NCBI RefSeq assembly: GCF_002260525.1
Contig: NZ_MRYI01000140.1
Span: 24,986 to 88,985, forward strand
Origin: Hahella sp. CCB-MM4
GTDB taxonomy: Bacteria > Pseudomonadota > Gammaproteobacteria > Pseudomonadales > Oleiphilaceae
Direction of reading: 5' to 3'
Length of the DNA stretch: 64,000 nt
The notes below the pieces were generated by a model. That model was not told the origin of the DNA and ran no database searches. It saw only the letters and a list, made by a program, of their open reading frames with translations. Position numbers and translations under genes: made by a program. The first letter of the stretch is position 1; each line of letters starts with the position of its first letter. Shown one piece after another: positions 8,780-15,810 of this stretch.

Positions 8780-8927
8780 TAAATCCTTTAACTTTCCTAC
8801 CTCCCTGAGTTTCTTGTACCTTTCTCGCCTTGCACATTGCCACCTTTATTTCTTCCAGTTCATGGACAGTTAATGCTTCTGGCTGTTTCACCGCCCTATT
8901 TTTGATATCTGTGTCTTTATGGGCCAT
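8763..8927 (-). CDS. Putative small antitoxin partner of the YafO-like toxin
   Basis: 54 residues. An ATG at 8927 is chosen because AGGAGG stands 7 bases before it; an upstream ATG at 8966 lacks a good site. The protein is polar and basic at its C-terminus (CKARKVQETQGGRKVKGFNGHGS) with one predicted helix (ALTVHELEEIKVAMCKARK). It does not look like YafN, a Phd/YefM protein, and I recognise no family. It is first in the operon and its 3' end overlaps the toxin start, which is the position of an antitoxin. The assignment rests on context. Confidence 0.65.
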   Translation of the reverse strand: MAHKDTDIKNRAVKQPEALTVHELEEIKVAMCKARKVQETQGGRKVKGFNGHGS

Positions 8928-9004
8928 AGTGGCACCTCCTATTGATGACTGATCAGCCGAAACCATAAGAGATCCTCTTGTATCAATCTATAGGGGTAAA
9001 AGAT

Positions 9005-9020
9005 TAGATAATATTGTCTA
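9005..9020. promoter_or_regulatory. Near-palindrome upstream of the YafO operon
   Basis: TAGATAATATTGTCTA is a 16-bp near-perfect palindrome (14 of 16 bases), 78 bp before the first ATG of the toxin operon and just upstream of a TATAGA -10-like element. Autorepression by antitoxin-toxin complexes usually uses such a site. The rest of 8928-9173 holds no gene that I can see. Confidence 0.4.
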
Positions 9021-9173
9021 GGTGGATCGCTTCATTCTTTGACCTTGAGAAATGGAGGTCGAAAAGAACTACCAATTTATGCGATAGAAAAAATGTTCCC
9101 GAATTAACCATCAGCTCCAGAACTTTGGGTGTACACTAAATAAGCAACTCCACCAACTACCCGGAGGTCTGAT

Positions 9174-9479
9174 ATGCGTATGCTAATGAAAGTTCAATTT
9201 CCATTGGAACCTTTCAATTCTGCGGTTCGGGATGGTTCAGCTGGCCAAAAAATACGGAGTATTCTGGAAGCAAATCAGCCTGAATCTGTCTATTTTGTGG
9301 AAGAGGATGGTCACAGGGGTGGCATTCTGATTGTTGAGGTAAACGACCCATCCGATATTCCAGCCCTAGCAGAACCCTGGTTTTTGACATTCAACGCCAA
9401 TGTGCAATTCCGCATTGCCATGACGCCGGAAGACTTGGGGCGCGCCAATCTGGATTCACTGGGACAGCAATGGTCCTGA
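9174..9479 (+). CDS. DUF3303-like small protein (often labelled panthothenate synthetase)
   Basis: 101 residues, complete, with a CCGGAGG ribosome site 7 bases before the ATG. The sequence (KVQFPLEPFNSAVRDG, YFVEEDGHRGGILIVEV, FLTFNANVQFRIAMTPEDL) belongs to a widespread conserved family of about 100 residues that public annotations sometimes call panthothenate synthetase. That label is not supported by any PanC motif: there is no HIGH-type nucleotide-binding signature. It looks like a small ferredoxin-like alpha/beta fold (inference). It is a single-gene transcript, closed by a perfect hairpin that is shared with the convergent DJ-1-like gene. Function unknown. Confidence 0.8.
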   Translation: MRMLMKVQFPLEPFNSAVRDGSAGQKIRSILEANQPESVYFVEEDGHRGGILIVEVNDPSDIPALAEPWFLTFNANVQFRIAMTPEDLGRANLDSLGQQWS

Positions 9480-9490
9480 CAGTGTGGCTG

Positions 9491-9520
9491 TAGAGGTGTA
9501 TTTCCATACACCTCTATTTC
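9491..9520. terminator. Bidirectional hairpin terminator
   Basis: Perfect 10-bp inverted repeat TAGAGGTGTA / TACACCTCTA with a TTTCCA loop between two convergent genes. It overlaps the stop codon of the minus-strand gene (9514-9516). Confidence 0.75.
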
Positions 9521-10140
9521 AAACTCTGGTTCTGTAAACCTCCCCTAATATAAGGCCGAATATTCTCTATTGCTCTGGAAACATATTCATCCTTCTCGCC
9601 GACTGGTGCCACATAATGTAATGCGTCTCTAGCAGCGTCTTCGCCTTCCATACGAGCAATTATCCACGTGGCCAGATATTGTGATGCAAAACAGCCGCCG
9701 GCAGTGGCAATGTTTCCAGATGCATAAAAGGGCTGGCTCAAGACTTCAACACCTGCCTCCTGCACCCAAGGCTTGGTTGTCAGATCGGTACATGCCGGAA
9801 TATTGGCAAGCAGTCCCAGTTTCGCAAGCACAAGTGCACCGGAGCATTGCGCTCCAATCAGCTGTCGCTTGGGATCCAAGTTCAGAGCAGACATAATCGT
9901 CGGATCATTGACGATTTCGCGTGTCTTGATACCGCTTCCAATAATCACTGCATCAGCAGAAGCTGCTTCCGACAAACTTGACTGAGCATGTACAGTCACC
10001 CCGTTCATTGAGGTAACGGTGCTTTCTGGGCAACAGAGAGTAACCTTCCAATCCGGCTTCTTGATCCGGTTGAGAATTCCGAGCGCAACGAGTGAATCGA
10101 GTTCGTTAAAGCCTTGGAACGTTAGAATTGAGATATGCAT
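9514..10140 (-). CDS. DJ-1/PfpI family protein (class I glutamine amidotransferase-like)
   Basis: 208 residues from the ATG at 10140 (MHISILTFQGF), preceded by CGGAG; a start 14 codons upstream is open but adds an unlikely N-terminus. The fold signature is complete: IGAQCSGALVLAKLG holds the nucleophilic-elbow Cys, and an Asp/Glu-rich turn LTFQGFNELDS follows strand one. DJ-1/PfpI members act as glyoxalase-like enzymes, deglycases or transcription-factor sensory domains. Here no HTH domain is attached, so an enzyme or stress chaperone is more likely. It is not in an operon. The 281-bp stretch between it and the next gene shows no other gene. Confidence 0.88.
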   Translation of the reverse strand: MHISILTFQGFNELDSLVALGILNRIKKPDWKVTLCCPESTVTSMNGVTVHAQSSLSEAASADAVIIGSGIKTREIVNDPTIMSALNLDPKRQLIGAQCSGALVLAKLGLLANIPACTDLTTKPWVQEAGVEVLSQPFYASGNIATAGGCFASQYLATWIIARMEGEDAARDALHYVAPVGEKDEYVSRAIENIRPYIRGGLQNQSLK

Positions 10141-10421
10141 TTTGTTAACTCCGATTAGATCGAGTTGGGGTTTAACAGACACCTGAACTGGCCCAAAGAA
10201 TATTTCTTAACATTCAGCCTCTCCTTAACAGATATTTCATTACTGTCCCGCAGCGGAAATATCGTGGCTTTAAGCTGATAATATGTTTTTCTACCCTGTT
10301 TATGCTTGATCTCTCAAATAGCCATATCAAAAGTTGTACTTTATCACCCCACCCTATAGGCTGGCCCGTCTACCTGACTATATGTTAGCTCTGTTATTCC
10401 GATGTATGAAAGGAGATGTAA

Positions 10422-12533
10422 ATGACGGGATTGCCTGCTTCCAATTTTACACGTTTGACTATTCCGATATTCGCCACTTTGTACCTAACTGCTTGTGGAG
10501 GAGGAGGCGGCGGAAGTAGTGGTGGTGATAACAATGACAGTTCGTCATCCCCCACATATAGCGTTGGAGGCAATGTTCACGGGTTAAACGGCACCTTGGT
10601 GTTACAGAACAATGATGGCGACGATCTTGAGCTGACCACCAATGGGGAGTTCAAATTTAGTACTGAAGTGTCTAAAGGCGATATTTACCGCGTTAGCACA
10701 TTGAATCAACCGGCTGACCAAACCTGTGTAATTGGCAGTTCAGAAGGTACTGCTGCGGACAATGTGGACAATGTCGATATCGCTTGCTTTAGCGATTCAC
10801 CTATTGGCAGCTATGGCATCGGACAACCCTTACAGGTGGCGCTACAAGGGAACTACGCATATCTTGCTGTAAAAGGCGGACTGCAAGTCATGGACATATC
10901 CAACCCATCTGTGCCAGCTAAGACAGCTTTCTTCGATACCGCAGGCACTGCACATGACGTTGCTATTAGTGGTAGCTATGCCTATGTCGCTGACTATTCT
11001 AACGGTTTAGTAATAGTTGACATAACTGACCCAACCAACCCCATTGAGGTAGGCAGCTATAACACATCAGGAGAGTCTTACGGCGTTACAATCAATGGTA
11101 ACTATGCCTATGTGGCAGATCGGCTTGAAGGCTTGAAAGTGATTGATATCAGCAATCCCTCAGAACCCACCCTCGCTGGTAGCTACGACACTTCAGGCAT
11201 CTCTCAGAAAGTAGTAGTCAATGGCAACTATGCATATATAGCGGACTACAATATGGGCTTGGTGGTGGTCGATATCAGCAACCCCACCGCACCTATCGCT
11301 ATCGGAAGTTATGACACAGAAGGCTCCGCCCACGGTATCGCCGTCAGTGGCAACTATGCCTATGTAGCAGACTACAACAAGGGCTTACTAATCCTCGATA
11401 TCAGTGACCCAACGACTCCAAGTCCCGCAGGAACTTACGATACAACTGGTTACGCATATGACGTTGCGACTAATGGCAACTATGCATACGTAGCGGATGG
11501 ATTAAATGGCTTAGTTGCGCTTGATATCAGTAATCCTACGGCACCCACAGAAGAGAGCAGCTACGACACTACAAGTAATGCTTTTGGTGTTGCTATTGGT
11601 GGTAACTATGCCTACGTGGCAGACTTCAATGGTGGCTTTGCGGTTGTAGATATAAGCGAACCAAGTGCTCTTTTGCAAACTGGCATATACGAGACGATAG
11701 GTGATCCCACAGATGTTGTCACCAGTGGTAACTATGCTTATGTAACTGATGGTGAGAACGGCCTTCAGATAGTTGACGTTAGCAACCCCGGTGCGCCCAC
11801 TAAGGTAGCCAATTACAAAACTACCGGCTACGCTCTTGGAGTTGGCATTAGGGATAACTATGCTTATGTAGCTGATTTCAGTAGAGGTCTTGCTGTCATC
11901 GATATTACTAATCCGTACTCTCCTAGTCTAGCCGGCAGTTACGACACTTCTGGAGTTGCTCGTGGTATTGCAGTGAGCGGCAACTATGCCTATGTAGCAG
12001 ACTACAACAAGGGCTTACAGATCCTCGATATCAGTGACCCGACGGCTCCAAGCCCCGTAGGAAGTTACGATACGACTGGTTACGCCTATGGCGTTGCTAC
12101 TAAGGGCAACTATGCATACGTAGCAGATGGAACAAATGGCTTGGTGGTGATTGATATAAGTGATCCAACCACTCCCACCGAGACGGGCGGCTACGACACA
12201 TCTGGTAATGCCTACAGCATTTTCCTAAGTGGCGATTACGCTTACATGGCAGATGGAAACAAGGGATTGTTAGTAATCGATATCGCTGAGCCCTCTGCCC
12301 CAGAACTTGTTGGCAGTTATAACGACAACAGCTACGCCCAAGATATCGTCGTTAATGGCAGCTTTGCGTATCTACCCGATCAAAACAATGGCCTGGTGGT
12401 GCTTGATATCACCGATCCCACTACTCTAACTCCGGCGATTACCCTCAATACCATTGGCCAAGCCAATTCTGCTTTTATTAGCGATAGTGAGCTGTATATT
12501 GGGGCTGAGGGGTACGGATTAGTAGTTTACTAA
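10422..12533 (+). CDS. LVIVD-repeat beta-propeller lipoprotein
   Basis: 703 residues, ATG at 10422 behind AAAGGAG. The signal sequence ends in lipobox LTAC, so residue 26 would be lipidated; a Gly/Ser/Asp/Asn-rich linker follows. Residues about 45-130 form a small beta domain (YSVGGNVHGLNGTLVL) with two Cys. The rest is a run of 42-residue units of the type GNYAYVAD-GLVVVDISNP. I count 13 full units and a shortened closing one (YIGAEGYGLVVY), 14 in all, which would make two seven-bladed propellers. LVIVD proteins are cell-surface or periplasmic, without known enzymatic activity, and are thought to bind proteins or polysaccharide. DNA of units 5-6 and 10-11 is nearly identical. Confidence 0.9.
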   Translation: MTGLPASNFTRLTIPIFATLYLTACGGGGGGSSGGDNNDSSSSPTYSVGGNVHGLNGTLVLQNNDGDDLELTTNGEFKFSTEVSKGDIYRVSTLNQPADQTCVIGSSEGTAADNVDNVDIACFSDSPIGSYGIGQPLQVALQGNYAYLAVKGGLQVMDISNPSVPAKTAFFDTAGTAHDVAISGSYAYVADYSNGLVIVDITDPTNPIEVGSYNTSGESYGVTINGNYAYVADRLEGLKVIDISNPSEPTLAGSYDTSGISQKVVVNGNYAYIADYNMGLVVVDISNPTAPIAIGSYDTEGSAHGIAVSGNYAYVADYNKGLLILDISDPTTPSPAGTYDTTGYAYDVATNGNYAYVADGLNGLVALDISNPTAPTEESSYDTTSNAFGVAIGGNYAYVADFNGGFAVVDISEPSALLQTGIYETIGDPTDVVTSGNYAYVTDGENGLQIVDVSNPGAPTKVANYKTTGYALGVGIRDNYAYVADFSRGLAVIDITNPYSPSLAGSYDTSGVARGIAVSGNYAYVADYNKGLQILDISDPTAPSPVGSYDTTGYAYGVATKGNYAYVADGTNGLVVIDISDPTTPTETGGYDTSGNAYSIFLSGDYAYMADGNKGLLVIDIAEPSAPELVGSYNDNSYAQDIVVNGSFAYLPDQNNGLVVLDITDPTTLTPAITLNTIGQANSAFISDSELYIGAEGYGLVVY
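11349..11511 (+). repeat. LVIVD repeat block A (near-identical to 11979-12141)
   Basis: About 160 bp covering blades 5-6 of the propeller lipoprotein are almost the same as the block 630 bp downstream (five blades away), including silent sites, while other blades differ freely. This suggests recent duplication or gene conversion inside the gene. Confidence 0.8.
11979..12141 (+). repeat. LVIVD repeat block B
   Basis: Partner of the block at 11349-11511, offset by exactly 630 bp (5 x 126). Only scattered substitutions separate the copies. Confidence 0.8.
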
Positions 12534-12558
12534 GCTGTTAGTCGCTAGGTGCGATTGG

Positions 12559-12588
12559 AAAATGCCCCTCATGTAAGAGGGGTATTTT
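12559..12588. terminator. Bidirectional hairpin terminator
   Basis: A 12-bp stem (AAAATGCCCCTC with GAGGGGTATTTT, one G-T pair) and a 6-base loop, A-rich on one side and T-rich on the other. It separates the propeller lipoprotein from the convergent broken gene. Confidence 0.75.
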
Positions 12589-12589
12589 C

Positions 12590-12944
12590 CTAATCTTGTT
12601 GACCGAAGGCAGCTAATGCGCTGTTAAGCGCTTTGACGACCCGCTCTCTTTTACTACCTTTTTTAATGTGTGCAGGTAGCCTCTCATGCCATCGCTGGAC
12701 AACATCATGCTCAGCCTTCAATAAGGGCTCTTCTTTCTATTCGGGTAGACTTGTGTACTTTGGACTCGAACCACTCTGAAGCAGCCTCTATTTGAGCTAC
12801 AGAGTAAAACTCAAAGTTGAAATCACAGACCTCTATAAAGTAGATCTCCCTCACCTTTCCTTCTAACTTAGGCAACCCCTGTAAGGCTCCTATTGGCAGC
12901 TTATGTGATGGAAAAGGTGACGTTTCTTTCCAGTGCTTTGACAT
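12590..12944 (-). pseudogene. Frameshifted gene of an unknown family (about 118 codons if repaired)
   Basis: The first frame runs from ATG 12944 and stops at 12711 after 77 codons. Its centre (KVREIYFIEVCDFNFEFYS, EWFESKVHKSTR) looks like a real protein. Just before that stop, near 12735-12745 in an A-rich run, a second frame opens and reads KEEPLLKAEHDVVQRWHERL, then HIKKGSKRERVVKALNSAL, to a TAG at 12590. That segment resembles the C-terminus of small conserved proteins that end in a W-x-x-x-L-P and KRxxVxKAL pattern. Joining the frames needs one base to be skipped. The simplest reading is a one-base insertion, either a real mutation or a sequencing error. A weak ribosome site precedes the ATG. 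Function unknown. Confidence 0.65.
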
Positions 12945-13070
12945 TGTTAATGCTTTGCTGAATTAGTTGTATCTGATGAGAAACTTTGGACCTGATTTTC
13001 CCGGCAATATACTTTTTATTTTCATCAATAGTCCTTGAATATAAGTAAGCTACGGAACTTTGCAGCCTTG

Positions 13071-13715
13071 CTACACTTGAACACCTTGCGTTTCTAAAAA
13101 CCAAAATTCTCCGTGTTTCACCCAATTTAGTACATAAGTCATGCCGAGTCTTATATCGATTGTTTTTCCGCCGATTGGCGTGTTTAGGGTTATAGGGCCA
13201 AAAACAGCTCCATTTGAAATATCGTAATCCCAACACTTTGCTTTTTTATTTTTTGGTTGCACTAACCGAGACAATTCATTCATTACGAGAGAAACGCCCT
13301 CTTGAGCAATCCCACATGATACATACTGCTCGAGAAGGTAAAAATCTTCATATACGTCCTTCATAAAAATGTCGGTTGCTCCTCTATTGCCATTAGATGC
13401 TGACAATGTGCGGTAGCATTTCATCTCAATTGCTATCTTATGGTATTCATGGCCGTTTCCTTTACCGCTAAATGTTAGGTCTATTTCTCTACTTCGGCCG
13501 TTTATTATCCCATTGCTTTCTAACTCGATTTCAAACTTCTCGTTTTCGTGAAACGTTATGAAGGGCAACAATTGTTGAAGTATATGCGCATATTGGAGCT
13601 GCATTGATGCTTCTTTGTTAATAGGAATCAAGCCGTTTCCCACTTTCCTTGAGAATACTCTCCAACTGTAAGATACCGCTGCTCTCATCCGTTCTGAAAG
13701 TTCTTTAGATTCCAT
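13071..13715 (-). CDS. Unknown protein with possible PD-(D/E)xK nuclease core
   Basis: 214 residues, codon use AT-rich compared with neighbours. The segment REIDLTFSGKGNGHEYHKIAIEMKCYR fits the core of PD-(D/E)xK nucleases: an Asp at the end of a beta-hairpin, then a strand ending in E-x-K. After it comes DVYEDFYLLEQY, a helix often seen behind this core in restriction-like proteins. No other domain or signal peptide is visible. It is a stand-alone gene in a low-GC patch with no methyltransferase or partner next to it. The 126 bp after its stop and the 220 bp before its start show no gene. The nuclease call is inference from a short motif; I do not recognise the family. Confidence 0.6.
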   Translation of the reverse strand: MESKELSERMRAAVSYSWRVFSRKVGNGLIPINKEASMQLQYAHILQQLLPFITFHENEKFEIELESNGIINGRSREIDLTFSGKGNGHEYHKIAIEMKCYRTLSASNGNRGATDIFMKDVYEDFYLLEQYVSCGIAQEGVSLVMNELSRLVQPKNKKAKCWDYDISNGAVFGPITLNTPIGGKTIDIRLGMTYVLNWVKHGEFWFLETQGVQV

Positions 13716-13936
13716 TGTAATTGGTCATTCCTTTTACCGTGACTTCCGATACCGAATTGAACATAAGTTGCCTATGAATAGAAGAGGATAAAGTGAACTC
13801 ATCCTCATCCACTCAACTTGCATAAAAATATAGTAGCTGCATACCGCAATGCAGACATTGCTCAATTAAGCAGTCAAGCAAGTACCCGGCTAGTCAGGAA
13901 GCTTCAAAGAAGGGAAATGGATCTTAGAATGCACCC

Positions 13937-14263
13937 TCAGGGCGCAGCGGAACGCTGCTGATGAGACTCCGGATTAAAGTTCTTGGAAAGATAATCCAGT
14001 ATTAGCTCTCTCATCGCCGGGTCGAGTTCAGGCATGCCCTGCTCTTCCTGCATCCAGGTCAGGGTTTCGTTCCAGCTTTCGCGGGTTAAGCCTTGTTGTT
14101 TTACCAACGCCAGGGAGTGACAGGCGCTGCATAGGCCGCCTGCTTCCATCGAGCCGGGGCCAGGTGGCCAGTCTGCGCCAAACGGACTTTCTTCCGCGTT
14201 GACGGTGCTGCTGAGTACAACAGGTGCTAGAAATACCAGAATACGGCGTATTGCAGTTCTCAT
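13937..14263 (-). CDS. Mono-heme cytochrome c, electron acceptor of the sulfite dehydrogenase
   Basis: 108 residues from ATG 14263, preceded by GAGGTGGGCGC; an upstream in-frame start would add 16 residues before the signal peptide. Signal peptide to about residue 24 (STVNAEE). One heme site CSACH at about residue 44 and a downstream Met-rich segment WMQEEQGMPELDP that can supply the axial Met. It lies 111 bp after the sulfite dehydrogenase gene on the same strand, the position of SorB, the small cytochrome subunit that takes electrons from SorA. It would be periplasmic. A hairpin between the two genes may lower its expression relative to the enzyme (inference). Confidence 0.85.
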   Translation of the reverse strand: MRTAIRRILVFLAPVVLSSTVNAEESPFGADWPPGPGSMEAGGLCSACHSLALVKQQGLTRESWNETLTWMQEEQGMPELDPAMRELILDYLSKNFNPESHQQRSAAP

Positions 14264-14311
14264 GCGCCCACCTCTTTTTACTTTTATGTATGACAAAACT
14301 ATGAACGACAA

Positions 14312-14349
14312 ATCGACGAAGTGGTGATTCTTCCAGCCACCTCGTCGAT
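14312..14349 (-). other. Intercistronic hairpin between sulfite dehydrogenase and cytochrome genes
   Basis: A 13-bp inverted repeat with one mismatch (ATCGACGAAGTGG / CCACCTCGTCGAT) and a 12-base loop. No T tract follows on the minus strand, so an mRNA-stabilising or attenuating hairpin fits better than a full terminator. Confidence 0.5.
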
Positions 14350-14374
14350 ACTAAGAATGCTCCGATTTCAGGAA

Positions 14375-15691
14375 TCAGGCATCAACCATCACGGCAATAC
14401 GGTGCATGCTATTGTTCAGGTAGCCTTTCGGATTCCAGTTGACGGCAAACGGCTGCATATTGCCTTTATCATCAGTCGCCCTTGCCCAAATTTCATAATA
14501 TCCCTTGGTTGGGAAGGTAACTTCCGCATACCACTCCTGCCAGGAATATGGATTGGGTGGCGCTTTCAGATCGGCTTGAATCCAGGTGACGCCGAAGTCG
14601 TAGGAGATATCCATCCGTTTAACCACGTTATCTCCTGCCCACGCATGACCGTGAACTTTCAACGTTCTGGTTTTGATGGTCTGGTTGGTCTGTGGCGTGG
14701 TGATCAGAGACTTCACCGGCATGGACTCAATGATTTTGTAGTCCTCATTCTCCACATGGGTTCCCGGAGCTACAGGGAACTTCGGCACCCGATAGGAGGA
14801 ACCGGTCATTTTGGGGCCGTCGTGCACGACATCACGCAGCTGAATCCGTTGCAACCACTTTTGCGAAGTGGAACCAGGCCAGCCGGGACAGATGGTTCTG
14901 ACCGGGAATCCGTGCAATGCAGGGAGATCTTCACCGTTCATGGCGTAAGCGATAATCGAATGAGGATCCATCGCCTTGGAAATGGGAACACCGCGGGAAA
15001 TTGGCAGTTTATTCGGATCACCGGACAAGTGACCGTCCATACTGTAATGGGCAGTATATATCGCGGATGGTTTCACCCCGGCGGCTTCCAGAAGATCCTT
15101 GTAACGCACCCCTGTCCACTCGGAATTCCCTATGGCTCCAACTGTCCATTGATTGCCTTTGGCCGGTGGATTAAAGGCTGCTCGACCATTGCCGCCGCAT
15201 TCCACCTGTAACTTCAGGGTCACGGGTTTGAACTTGCTCTTAAGTTCATCCAACGTGAACTGCAGGACGTTATTCACCTCACCATCAATGGTTAATTTCC
15301 AGTCCGATACATCTTTGGTATAGGCGATTTCAGGAACCACGCCATTGTTACGAACGAAATGACGGCTGGTTGGAGTGACAGCATCATCAAGAAGATGAGG
15401 AGGTGTTTCCGCATTGACCGGGCGATCATTCAGGAGCGTCAGACCATCCTTACCGGCAAACAGACCCAGTTCTGTTTCTTCAGCCATGGCCGCCGGGATC
15501 AGACCGGAGGGGAAATTACGATGGAAAGGTATTGCCATTCCCAGCATCGCTCCCATCGCTCCCAGGCCGGCACCTTTTAAAAATCCCCTTCTGTTTGGAT
15601 TCGCCCGTCTTCCAAACACAAGATAATCCGCGCGTTCCGGATCTTCTGCATAAAGTTCATATAGCCCTCTTTCTTTTTTATCGTTCGTCAT
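14375..15691 (-). CDS. Tat-exported molybdenum sulfite dehydrogenase (SorA/SoxC family)
   Basis: 438 residues. Residues about 33-65 are a Tat signal (RRGFLKGAG followed by a Gly/Ala/Met-rich stretch). The molybdopterin domain shows FVRNNGVVPEI, the Cys ligand of molybdenum in LQVECGGNGR and the substrate/cofactor loop HGFPVRTICPGWPG. A C-terminal immunoglobulin-like dimerisation domain follows (VHGHAWAG to MHRIAVMVDA). Such enzymes oxidise sulfite to sulfate in the periplasm and pass electrons to cytochrome c, here the neighbouring 108-residue cytochrome. No other sox genes are visible, so a SorAB-type enzyme is more likely than a Sox complex. Molybdate for the cofactor may come through modABC at 47.9 kb. 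Start ATG has AGAGGAACTACC before it. Confidence 0.92.
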   Translation of the reverse strand: MTNDKKERGLYELYAEDPERADYLVFGRRANPNRRGFLKGAGLGAMGAMLGMAIPFHRNFPSGLIPAAMAEETELGLFAGKDGLTLLNDRPVNAETPPHLLDDAVTPTSRHFVRNNGVVPEIAYTKDVSDWKLTIDGEVNNVLQFTLDELKSKFKPVTLKLQVECGGNGRAAFNPPAKGNQWTVGAIGNSEWTGVRYKDLLEAAGVKPSAIYTAHYSMDGHLSGDPNKLPISRGVPISKAMDPHSIIAYAMNGEDLPALHGFPVRTICPGWPGSTSQKWLQRIQLRDVVHDGPKMTGSSYRVPKFPVAPGTHVENEDYKIIESMPVKSLITTPQTNQTIKTRTLKVHGHAWAGDNVVKRMDISYDFGVTWIQADLKAPPNPYSWQEWYAEVTFPTKGYYEIWARATDDKGNMQPFAVNWNPKGYLNNSMHRIAVMVDA

Positions 15692-15810
15692 GGTAGTTCC
15701 TCTCTTTTTTTATTTCCTTTTTCAAGGATGTTTTTAACAACCGGAAACTTTGAATATACATAGAGCCAAAAGGTATATACGACTTGCCTCATCCTCTGGC
15801 TCAGCGTCAT

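Noticed and set aside
10334..10519. 61-codon plus-strand frame before the LVIVD lipoprotein
   Set aside because: Overlaps the lipoprotein start in another frame and lacks a ribosome site. The lipoprotein start has a clear AAAGGAG and lipobox.
12901..13236. 111-codon minus-strand frame overlapping the nuclease-like gene
   Set aside because: It is in another frame of the nuclease-like gene and overlaps the start of the broken gene; no own features.
14321..15211. 296-codon plus-strand frame opposite the sulfite dehydrogenase
   Set aside because: Antisense to a well-supported molybdoenzyme. The composition (His, Arg, Gly, Pro) is typical of shadow frames.
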